Source of the DNA: Acorus gramineus
Lineage: Eukaryota; Streptophyta; Magnoliopsida; Acorales; Acoraceae
Assembly (NCBI GenBank): GCA_030737835.1
Contig: JAUJYN010000027.1
Span: 1 to 64,000 of the forward strand
Reading direction: 5' to 3'
DNA length: 64,000 nucleotides
The position numbers were made by a program, and so were the translations under genes. Positions within the stretch are counted from its first letter, which is position 1, and each line of letters begins with the position of its first letter. The notes below the pieces were generated by a model. The model was not told the origin of the DNA, made no database searches, and saw only the letters and a list, made by a program, of their open reading frames with translations. Positions 22,290-33,858 of the stretch are shown piece after piece.

Positions 22290-24408
22290 TGTTATATATG
22301 TGTCACTTTTAGCCTTTTGGTCACCTTTGGGACATTTCTGGCAGTTTTCCAATTTTTCTTTTTTTGATCAGAACCGCTAAAATTTTGGACTTTTAGCTAT
22401 CTGTATGAGCTCGAGGGCTCCGATTGAAAATCTAACTACACATTATGTGTCCTGGTGCCATTTCGAGCCACTCACAAAAATTTCATCGAATTCCGGTATC
22501 GTTTTAGAAATTTGGCAGTTCCGAATTGTATCCGGATTTTGACCGATTTGGAATGTCAAAGGGAGACTTGACCAAGTCAAGGAGACTTGGACCAAGTCAA
22601 ATTTGACCATTGACTTGGTCAAACCCTTTTGTTTTTTTGTGTGGTTGGGTTGACTCAAAGTCAAGCCCCACCAACTTTTTTTTTCATTAATGTGTGTGAC
22701 TGTGTGTGAGTGTGTGTGTGTGTGTGAGGTCCTATTAGTGGGCGTCCCCCTTCTTCCCCATCTCCATCTCCCTCTCACTCACTCCTTCACTCCCTCTTCC
22801 TTTCCCATTTGTTCCAAATAGAGGTAGTAAAAGAAGAAGAAGAAGAAGAAAGACCAAGAGAGGAGAAGTGAAGGTATGTGTGTGTGCAATCTTTGTGTGG
22901 TATTTGTTTTTGTTTCCCCTCTCTCTATCTCCCTCTCATGCCTTCCCTCCCCACCTCTGTTTTCAGCCATCAAGGGCTTGTGAGTGGCTGAGAAGGTGGT
23001 GGTCTTGGTGGTGGCGGTTGTGGTGGTTTGGTGCGCAAAGGGCACCCGAGCTTCCCCCCTTTTCCTTCCCCTCCTTTTTGGTAAGTCCTCCTCCTCCCTT
23101 AGCTTTGTTTAGATGATTGTTAGGGTTTTTAAGTGGTCAAGCATGCCTTGCATAGGTGGTAGGGGGTGTGGGTGGGCTGAGGAGGGGGTGGAAGGGGTTC
23201 GGGCGCGCGCACGGAGCCATCTGCGCGCGTGCGCGCACGTCTGCACGCGCAGAGGGGCGCTGGCGCGCGCAGACGGGGGTGCTGGCGGGCGCGCCCACGG
23301 GGTTCTACACGGGCGCGCGGTGCGCGCGGGCGCGCTCGAGGGTGCCCGCGCGCGCGGCAGCGCGTCTGGGCACGCGGGCAGGCGCGCGGTAGTGCGCCAT
23401 GGGTGCTGGGGTGCATGCGGGGGGCCATGCGTGTGGCTACCCGGGGGTTCGGGTAGGTATCGGGGCACTCGGACTTACGTGCGTACGTGCGTGATCGCAT
23501 GCGTGCCAGTCCGTATGAATGCTTATCCGAGTATTTGGTATTTTTAGTAAATTTCATGTATATTTGTGTAGTTTACTCACCATATTGAATGCTCATGTCT
23601 TGCAGATCTTGGCGAACGGTCACGCAACGACCCGGGTTTTGGTGAGTGGGTCAATCCAACCCAGTAGGGAGGCGTTCGATGCACGTAGGCGTGCATTGCC
23701 CTCCCCTGGGGCACCATAATTGCATATTAACTTGTGTCAATGAAAAACCATGTTAATGCATGTTTGCTATGATATAACCATGCCTTGTTAGACATTATAT
23801 GCTAGGGATATACATCCATGTATTATGTATAGAGGCCCATACATGCCTAGACACCATGTCCCATGCTTGAAAAGCCTTGATCTATGCATGTTTCCCATTT
23901 AGTTTAATTTAATTAAATCAAAATGAGATTATATTGGTATAAGCATGCCTTAGAGAATATTATAACCTTGTTGTTATAATATATGTTTTCCCGCATCTTA
24001 GTTATGCGCCCTGGAGGAATTCTTGAGAATTCATGACATTAGTAGTGTTAGAAATCGTTGTCGACGGATCCAAGAGGATCGTATCCGTGTGGGTAGGCTG
24101 TTTTCTCCCCTTCGTTGGATCCGAGTAGGGACTCCCCGGCGTTGGAAAGCTGTCCTGACAGAGGGCTCCCATCTGTAGGTACCACCGATGCGTCGGAGGG
24201 TACTGATCGTGGGAGTATACCAGGTAGAGGCTACGCGAGGGAGAGGCTACTGGTGGACAAGGGTGGAGAGCAGTCTAGTCTATCCCAAAAGGCCCATGTC
24301 ACCCCTAAAGGGTGAGGGTGAGGGTGGGGTGGGTCGGCGATGTTACGACCCACTAGCTTGTGCAGTTACTCCCGTTTAGGGACTTTAACTATTATAAGGT
24401 TAATATGA
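22290..24408 (+). mobile_element. Group A LTR, 3'-truncated
   Basis: Begins with the canonical TGTTATATATG and follows the 3' LTR of the complete element (51979-54596). It contains the TTGAC-rich U3 (about 22560-22670), donor-like site 22874 and acceptor-like AG 22965-22966, donor-like GTAAGT 23081, GC-rich tract (about 23190-23520), acceptor-like AG 23604-23605, the 36-nt segment 23606-23641 and GTGAGT. It stops after 'ttaatatgag' where full copies continue for about 470 bp. Directly after it an oppositely oriented LTR starts. Confidence 0.88.
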
Positions 24409-27184
24409 GTCACGCCCCAAGACGGCCGTCCCCGGGACGCGGCAAGTGTATATATGATATCAGCAGTGTATACAGGAGGTCAATAACATACTCTAAACAA
24501 CAGCTAAAATGACAACACAGACAAAAGCAAGGCTGACATGATATATACACAAATAGCGGAAGCTAAAAACTGAGTCTGTAAATCAAAAACATATTACAGA
24601 CTCGATACATAATCAACTGTCCTGTGAGAGCCAATATACACAACGACATCCAAATATAATACAAACGGGTGCCCAAGCACGGAAATATAATACATACAAT
24701 CGAAAAGGGGTGCTGATAGCCTCTAACACTCGCGGAAATATGGCACTGCTCCGCTACTGCTGAAGTCCCTCGGGGAGCTCCTCCTTCAGATCCGACTCAG
24801 TGATAACTGGAGAAAAATATGCGAGGGGTGAGCCACACGCTCAGTGAATAGCACAACCCATGCATCACAATTCATATTAATCTCAAAATTATTCAGAGCC
24901 TCAAAGTGGTAGGAACTACACAATCCAGTGGGTCGTAACATCGCCGACCCACCACACCCTCACCCTCCAATAGGTGACACGGCTATTGGGACTGACTAGG
25001 CTGTTAATCACCCTTGGTCCACCGATAGTCTCTCCTCCACTCCGTAGCCCGCCTGGTCTACTCCCACAATTCAGCACAGTCCGAAACCAAATCAGGAGGT
25101 ACCTATTGATGGGAGCCCTCTGTCAGGACGTCCTTTCTAACGCTGGGGCAGTCGCTATACGGATCCAACGAAGGGAACAGAAACAGCCTACCTACACGTA
25201 TACGATCCAATCGGATTTGTCGGCAACATCTTCCTAACAATTTAAATGTCATGAATTCTTGCGAATTCCTCCAGGGCGCATAACTACGATGCGGAGAAGC
25301 CTGTATTATAACCACATGGTTATAATATTCACTAAGCATGCTCATTACCAATAACTCACATTTGATTTAAATAAATTAAACTAAATGGGAACATGCACAG
25401 GTCAAGGCTTCCTAGCATGAAAATATGGTATCATGATGCATGGCTCTTACACATATCCTACGGGTGCAAGTCCCTAACATACAAGGTCTAGGGTGGCATG
25501 CATACTACATAACAATCATGCATGCATAGATTACATATTATACAAGTTAATATAAACTATGGTGCCCCAGGGAAGGACGATACACGCCTAAGAGCATATA
25601 CGCCTCCCTACTGGGTTGGATTATCCCACTCACCAATACCCGGGTCGTCGCGTGACCGTCCGTCAAGATCTGCAAGACAGGGTATTCAACACGGTGAGTA
25701 AAATACACAATACATACAAAAATACACTAAAAATACCCAACACTCGGACAAGCGTACATACGGCCTGTACGCACGCGAGCCCGAGTGCCCCGACTCACTC
25801 CCGCACCCCCGGGCAACCATGCGCACGGCCACCCGCACGCGCTCGCACGCACGCACGCCCGAGCCCCGGGCGCACTGCCGCGCCCAAGCCCGCGCGCCCA
25901 GACGCGCTGCCATGCCTCTGCCCGCACGCCCAGACCCGCCGCACGCCGCGCGCACACTCGCGCGAGGCCCCGCGCACCGCGCGTCTAGCCCCGGGTGCAC
26001 CCGCGCGCACTGCGCCCCAGCGCAACACCTTGCGCGCACACCCGCACGCACTGCGCCCCAGCGGAGCACCCCGCACGCACCTCTCGCGCACGCCCGCTCG
26101 CCTCCCCGCGCACATCGTGCACTACGCCCCTGCGCAGCGCTCCGCGTGCACGCCGTGCACTGTGCCCAGCACGCCCGACCGCACGCGCCCAGCGAGCCCG
26201 ACAGCACACGCCCCACGCGCCTGACCGCAGCTCGCCTGCCTGCGCCTGCCTGCCTGCGCGCGCAGGCTCGCGCGCACGCGCGCCGGTGAGCCCGCATGCA
26301 CCCGAGCCAACCCTAACACCTCCAACAGCCCCCAACAGCCCCCTCCAACTCCCCAACACCCATGCATAACCAAAAACACCTCCTAACATGCATCTAAACA
26401 AGAAAAGAAGGAAAGAAACTCACCCAAGGAGAGGAAGGAAAGGGGAGGAAGAACGGGTGCTCTTCGCGCACCGATTTGCCACCTCCAAGACCACCACCAC
26501 CAAGATCTCCACTCAGCCAAGGAAGGGCTGAAAACAGGGGAGAAAAGAGGCTATGAGAGGGGGTCACACATGAGGAAACTAGAAAATGAAACCATGAATG
26601 GATAGATCGGGACAATACCTTGCTTTTCTCCTTCTAGGGTTTTTGATTTTAACCACCTCTACTAGGTCATATGGTGGAAAAAGAGAGAAGATTGGAGAGA
26701 GCTTTTGGTGGAGAAGAAGATGAATAGGGCATTTACTATGCCTAGACGTGGACTTAAAGTCCTCACACACACACCACACACTTAGTGAAAAAAAAATTAG
26801 GTTATGCTAGGTTTTGTTAGGTCTAAGTGTACTCTGACCCTAGTCAACCCAACCACACTAAAAACCAAAATCAATTGACCAAGTCAAAGGTCAACTTTGA
26901 CCAAGTCAAGTCTCCCCATGACTTTCCGCTCAGTCAAAACCCGGATACGATTCGGAACTGTGAAATTCTGAAACATTACCGGAATTCGATGAAATTTTCG
27001 TGAGTGGCTTGAAATGGCACCAGGACACATAATATGCAGTTAGATTTTCAATCGGAGTCCTCAAACTCAGGATGATAGGTAAAATTCTAAAATTTTAGCG
27101 ATTCGATCGAAAAACGAAAAAGTTAAAAAACTGCCAGAATGCTCTAATGGTTACCAGAAGGCTAAAAATGACACATATATAACA
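24409..27184 (-). mobile_element. Group A LTR in inverted orientation, nearly complete
   Basis: Starts GTCACGCCCC, lacking only the first T of TGTCACG, and ends ATATATAACA. It is closely similar to the solo LTR at 13836-16601, with the GC-rich tract (about 25790-26310), the 36-nt segment 25634-25669 and a TTGAC-rich U3 (about 26830-26960). No internal domain adjoins it. ACTG directly follows (27185-27188) and also directly precedes the partner LTR (22286-22289), so the inverted pair may be bounded by a shared short repeat. Confidence 0.88.
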
Positions 27185-30100
27185 ACTGCACTCTTTGTGG
27201 CCAAAGACTCTTTGTCCAACCAAAGCGATGAGACTAAACAAAGTGACGAAAGGAATCACTGGCAACTACACAAAAGAACCCGGTGCTTATCGGTATCGGA
27301 ACGATGGGTACCAAGACCGTGTAAGCGAGGCGACCATAGGCGTGCAGAATAAAGGTGACCACCGATGCGTAGCGGTAGCGGAGCTGAGGCGATCGGTCAC
27401 CGATGTGTAGTGGTCAAATGGAGCGATAGCGTAATGAGATAAAGAAGGGAGCTTGCCTCAAATCAATAGAATAGGAGTGAAGCGCAGCGGAACTCTAATC
27501 CTTGGGTTTGACTCTTAAGAACGAGCTTGAGAAACATGCCCTCAAATCAAATGCAATAAGAGCGAAGCGAGCTTTATGGAGCGTAGCTGAGGTGAGTGAA
27601 GTGAAGAAACTTCGACTAAACATAAACTTTTTCACTCTTTTTTCCGTGACGGAGACAAGTGGATTAACCAAAGAAAGCTTCTGAGCCGTTATCTGATCCA
27701 AAGAGTCGAAACATTTTATGCTACGCACCTTTCTCGGTATACCTCTTTCTTGTTTAACATGTATGAGTCATTCATAAGTGAAAGCCTCATAAAGTATAGG
27801 AGAGATTTGACCCTTAGCTCGCCGTTAGCGTCCCCGCTCTAAACTTAACTTTGTTTAGCCTTTGTTTGTCTCCGTAGTTGGTGTTACCGAAAGAAAAGAC
27901 TGAGGCAAAACCTCCCTAACGTTCGCCTCCCTTCGGTCTCGCTTCGCACCTTCCTCTTAGCTTGATATATAGACCTTAATCACGAGATGCCCTTTTGTTG
28001 TATGTAGAAAGAGCTAGCTTTTTTAAAGTGCGCTTTTTTGTCCTTTCGTCGATCAGAGTACTTGCCCAACCGAACCTTAAGTCAGGCAGTATTTGACCTT
28101 ACACGATACGAACGAGACCTAGGGTAGTGTCATGAGGTGGTTTTAGTAAAGAGAGGTCACTGACGTTGTATGCTCTTATAAACTATGTTATGTACTTTTC
28201 GTTTTTTGTCTTGTTGGCTTGTGGCGAGCGAGAGGTTGAATACGAAGGAAGAACAGAGCAGCTGGTCCAGTCAAAACGAGGGATTAATGTGGTTAACGAA
28301 GTCTTTCAAGCTACACGGTCGGTCCTGTACATGTGTCAAAAGCGAGCTTCTACTCTCTATATTTTTCCCACTGCGCTCTGTCGTATGAGCCGGACACTTC
28401 GTCCTGTCTGTATCGGGCAGTATCCTAGGATGCTCATCGAACTGTAACAAGGGACATAGTAACTCCCGCCGCAACTGGTTCTGGGTCTACTCCGTATCAT
28501 AGAACAAGAGTAACTTCCACTGGTGAGCCTGAGACAAGTCAAAATCTCCTCTCTTACTCTTTCAACGACCTTAAATAAAGCTTACACGGCTGTACGTAAG
28601 CACGGCAATTCAATTGTTGAAGGGCGTAAACTGAACTACTTCCGTCCGTCACCCGTCTTGTTCCTAACCGCTTATCGTTCCTTTCCATAGTTGACATTGT
28701 CGTCCCAGCGCTTCTTGTGTCGTACTATTGGAACCATGGTGGCAATGTGGTTTCCTCTCGTGTAAACACAGTAATTTACCTTCCGCTTGATAAGTTGGAA
28801 AATGTTCTACAACCCGGTCTTTTCGCTTACTACTGACCTACTTTCCTGTTGACTAAACACCGTGAAATCCATTCAAAACCAATGGACAGCTGCTTAACTC
28901 TAAACTTTGTTCTTTGTCGTAGGATAAAAGTAATTAATAAAGACTTCGTTCAGAGTCTTAGTTCAGTCTTGCTGCTGACCTGGACCGTCCGGACATATGC
29001 ATGTCTGGTCTACGGGAACAACAAGATCTACGGGCGTAGACGATCTGACTCCTACTATGAGAATATAAAAAAAGCACTAATTGACAAAGACGAAGAACAA
29101 AGTAAAGTTTAGTATCTTAAAAAGAGCTAAACTCTGTCTCGGACAAATTTTCTTTATAAAGACTAAACAAAGTGCGAGCGATAGACAAAGACCAAAGTAC
29201 CTAACAAGGCCTGGGGGCTCGCTCACTTATTTAAACTCTTTGCTGCTTCACCTATGTTCTCTCCTCTACAGACTAAATAGAATACAGCCAATAAAGACTA
29301 AACTTGTTGTGGTTTTCAAAATGAAATACTTCTGGGAAAGCCTAACTTCGTCTAAGCAAGGCCCAGACTATTTAGACTGAGTAGGACTGGATTACCTATA
29401 GGTGGCCCGCTTCCTCCTTTGTATGGTTATGGCGTCGATCCCCACTAATTAATGTTTCGTGCCTTCGTGACTCAACCAACACACCCTATTTTTGTAAGTG
29501 CGTTTTGTCGAAAGGTTGACTTTGGTTTTATTGATATAAGCCAATGATTTCTCCATTGCTTGTGCCGAAGGAAGGGAAAACATAGCTACGAGTGGGCAAG
29601 CTACACGAAGACAAAGCCTACATCAAACTACCAGTTGTTTTTGCCCAGGCAGGTTACAGCGGTGTCACGAAGATGCTTAATCCTTTCTGCTTTTAACCTA
29701 TGCGCTATGCTATCCTCTTCTCTTGGAGATTGGATTTACTTTGAGGTTGAGGTGACCTCTTTAAAACAAAGTGTTTATGAACACACCCGAAGTGAGTGGG
29801 CAACATAAGCGACGGTTTGTCTTTGTAGCCACTTTTCCCCTGTCTTTTTCGTTGCAAACTGAAGTAAGAAGAGAGTCATTTCCAGCTGGTTGAAAGCCAA
29901 AATACATAGAGTCAGATAGGAAGCGTGAAGGCTAGTTGCAAGTGTGTCTTTTCCAACTTCTTGTTCTTTCGGAAGACGCATTCCGTGAGGGCGGGTGAAT
30001 AAGCTGGTCCAGGAATTGGAAAAGTTCGTTGCAATAAAAGCACAAAGACCCTCGATTCAACAATAAGAGGTATACACAGATAGTCCGAACCCATGAACAA

Positions 30101-33100
30101 GACCAAAGCAGGCAAGTGACGTGCCCGTTGCAGAGCCAGCTTGAGGAAACCAGTACCACTGGGTAACGAGAACGAAGTCAGCAAGTTGGCCTAAGACCTT
30201 TGTATGGATAAGCGAGTTAAGAGATCAAACCCTTCCAGCAGTAGTTGCAGTTTCAGTGCTTTTCCGGCCCCAAACACACTATCCGAAGTAGGTGGGAGCG
30301 CAACGAGAGGGAGTAACGAAGCGAAGGGTTATAAGCTTCGGCAAACCTGGTCTTCAGTCACACTTAGACGTTTCATTCCAGAACAAAGTACAAATCTATA
30401 TTTGAGATGCTCGATGTTGACGAATAAGAATGTGACGAACGAAGAACAAATCACTGGCTTTATATTGAATTCCTCTAAAGTCGCTACACTCGTAAAAAGC
30501 CCTCGTTTCGCAGGTTGATCATCGCGCTACACTCGTTTCCCTTGTGGCTTGCACTGTGGACCACTCGTTCCTTTGTTTCATGGGTACCTAAAACACCGGA
30601 GTTAGGGAGAAATTTTAACCTCAATGCAAAGACGTCAAAAATCATTTAAACCGGGAGTGCCCTGCTTCCTCGTGGTAGGTTCGAGCCATGGATTGAACAA
30701 AGAAAAGTGATTTCATTCAATTGCTGTCAAAACAATCCGTTTCACCGTGTGGAAAAAAACCAATTAAAAAGTGAGGCCCCGGGAACTCGAAATAAATAAG
30801 GCATCGCCAACAAAAACTATTACCAGAGATGATTCCATTCCGTTAACGAACCCTGGGCTGCTCTACTATTGGTGCGTTGAGCTATATAAGTTGTTAATTT
30901 CTTCATTTCCTTCAAAAGTGTTTTTCTTTCTTTTTTTAGTAGAAAAGTTTTGATTTGAGTCGGATCATAAGTCCATGTCTGGTCTATCATTTCTTGCATC
31001 AACTTTTTCTTTCTTCTCTAAACTTACGTGCGTGAACTTTCCTTGATACTTTCATTCACTTCGATCGCCTCTTTCTTCTTCTTTATGATTTGTTAAGCGA
31101 AAACAAAAAAGACTTACGTTACTCACTCAGATGAAAGATTAGAATTCAGTCAACAAAGAACAAAGCACTTGGCTTGGCTGAACTGGATATATGAAGTCTC
31201 TAATGCGACTGGGCAAGGGTTTAGACCTTCTTTGCCGAAACTGTATGCAGTGTAAAGTTCACTCTTTTGTTTATAAAAAGTATTACTGAATCTCAGATTG
31301 TACTTACGGACACCTAGTGATGAAAAAAGAGGAGGTTTACCCTTTGACTTAGACTCCTTCCTTACCAAGCAACATCCCGCTGTCGTTACGTTACCTTCTC
31401 GTTATTATCTACACCTACTTCTTTGTCTTGGACCTACCTTTAATCGCCTTAATGTTGATGTTAATAAATCCCTATTCTATTGGAACATAGATCGGCAAAC
31501 AAAGCGAGTTTTTATGTTTTATTCACCACGTTCCTTTGAATTGTAAAAAGAAATGAGTAAGCGAGATCTATAGAAAGAGACCTAATACGACCTAAGGCTT
31601 GCATCAATTATCTGCCTCATCATCCCCGGGCTTATTATTAATATAAGCACTGATTCGCTCGCTCGCCAAAGGAGACGCATTGTCCAGTTGCTTGTCTCGA
31701 ATGCACTTCTTTGCTCTTCAATCTTCAATGTCAATATCTATCGCTTGGGAGTCAAAGTTATAGAAAACAGAATCAGGGAAATGATACGAGTGCAGGAACG
31801 AATCGAGCCGGACCAAAACCAAAGAACGGAAAACTTTGTAACAGGCAACCGAATCCAGAAAGAAGTTACGCAGTCCGGGAAAGCAAAGAAGACGATGAAG
31901 ATTATAGACTGGAACTCCCATAAGGTAACCGTCGTCCGATCAATCAGTGTGAGGTCAGTGTTAAACAAGTGTACCCGAGCAACCAGGCTTTTATGCGACA
32001 CAGGGGATATAACCATATAATCACTCCGTTATGGTTTCTCTCTTTGTTTTCATCTTTTTTAAGCAGTTTGATAACTCTCTTTGGCATCCTCCTCTATGAA
32101 GCCAAGCCTGCTCTCCTATCGTTGCACAAAACTCTTTGTATACGCTTAACTGAGCTTAAAGTCAAGTCCGAACAACTCTATTTTTTCACTTAGCCTCGTT
32201 GTCTCCATCACCCGACACCCCGCAGCATCATCTCGGATCCCTACTAGCCGCCCTTCAAGTCAATAATCCACTTCTGTACCCTTGGCTCATACAGTTTCCA
32301 CCTGGCCCCATAGCTTTTCACTGCGCGCCATCACTGTTCCTTCGTCACCCTTGTCGATATTGTCAAATAATGAGGATAACTTTGGCGGTAATTCATTCTA
32401 CTATCTAAGCCAGACAGTTCTTAGCCACGATACGATTAATAAAGCTTCACTACCTTCCTAATCGCCCAAATACAGATCCATTCTTTTTCGGCTTGACTCT
32501 GGTCTTGGCATAATATATTCATTCGCACGCAGATCGAGAAAAGATATGCCTGAACCGCGCTAACAATCAAATAAAAAGCTCCGTAACTGTTGAGACTCGA
32601 CTCGTACTGGATCGCAGGCGTGTATCCCTTTTGATATTGGATAAATCGTACCCCTAATTATGATCCTCTACTAAACGATGGTCCCAAAAGTATAGAAAAG
32701 AGTAGAAATAGGATTCGATTCCCAGGAGGATAGTTTCTACGTAAAACGCTGCATTGGCTGTCAGCGAAGTATGGCGTTATAGATATAGTTACTTCTTATA
32801 GTTCCTTTATTCGTCGAATGTCAGACATGTACCTCAGAAAGATATAAAAGGTCGATTCATTGTTCGATGTGTAGAAGTAGAAGCGTGCATTCGTGTTTAT
32901 CTAGAAGGAAGGAAAAAGCATCGCATGACGAGCCTACATGAACCACAGATCGAGCCATGTAAGGCTATTACGGATTTTTCCTTCGTAGATAGCCCTAGCT
33001 TGACTTGAACCGATGGATCACTTTTATCAATCCTCTCATTTGGATGCTGAACACATTCTTCAAGTTGTTGATATCGTAGCATTCAAAGCAAACTCTATAC

Positions 33101-33858
33101 ATACTATCTTTTGGAATGGAAACAAAAAATTGAGTCTCATATAGGCGACCGTAGGCATAAGGGCGACCGTTAGGAAGTTGATGGTAATGAACGGCATTTC
33201 CTCTCAAATGAAAAACTTTCATTTGCCCAAAAGTTAGCAATTTTGGCATTTATCTAAGTCACTTCCCTAGCTAAATGAGGTTTATGCCCAAAAAGAAAGG
33301 GAAAATGTAAACTTTTGGATTTATCGACAAGTATTCTTTCTTTCTGTTTGGGGACGGAACGATGTGTTTTGTTGATTTACTTACTTGTTTTATTTGTTGC
33401 TTTCTCGTTCGTTCCTTTGTCTCCACTGAGCTAAATAGACATATTTGAACAAACCTACAAATTAAGGGTTTCCATCTTTTTAAACAAAGAGTGCTGTATC
33501 TTTAAAACAACCCTATGGTCCCCAGTGTTTGACGGCTGAGAGGTGCGGAGCATAGAATTAAAGTTAAAAAGTAGTTCTCGTTATCGACCGTAGGTGACCG
33601 AAGTTAGTATTGTAACTACTTAAAACTATCTACGACATTGTTTAGTGCTATTTATTTGATTTTAGTGTTCAAAAGGTAAAAAAGTTAGAAACCGGATTTT
33701 ACGACAAGATTGAAAGAAAAAAGTTTCCGTTTGGCTAACAATTTTGTCATTTTTTGAATTGTCTTATGGTTTGAAATTCGAGTTGCTCCCCGGTAAAACG
33801 TAGGTGCGAACAAAGTTAGTTTTTCTCGAGTCAGCTTCTTAAGTCAAAGCACTTGGAG
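27185..33858. other. Organelle-like backbone, no recognisable gene
   Basis: 6.7 kb of non-LTR DNA, the longest uninterrupted backbone stretch. The dispersed motif appears as gcgaccataggcg near 27331 and as gcgaccgtaggc plus ggcgaccgttagg near 33144-33175, with ggtgcggagcata at 33543. ORFs of 60-110 codons (28166-28447, 29560-29808, 30204-30518, 31688-32020) show no family I recognise and have no shared codon signature. Copy 2 of the 65-bp repeat lies at 33003-33067. No tRNA or rRNA was seen. Confidence 0.5.
33003..33067. repeat. 65-bp dispersed direct repeat, copy 2
   Basis: Same orientation and sequence as 19547-19611, about 13.5 kb away. Recombination between the two would delete or loop out the tRNA-Ser region. 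Confidence 0.8.

Noticed and set aside
30204-30518. A 104-codon ORF as a mitochondrial gene
   Set aside because: Ser/Asn-rich with no known family, no conserved flanks, and similar ORF lengths are frequent by chance in this backbone.
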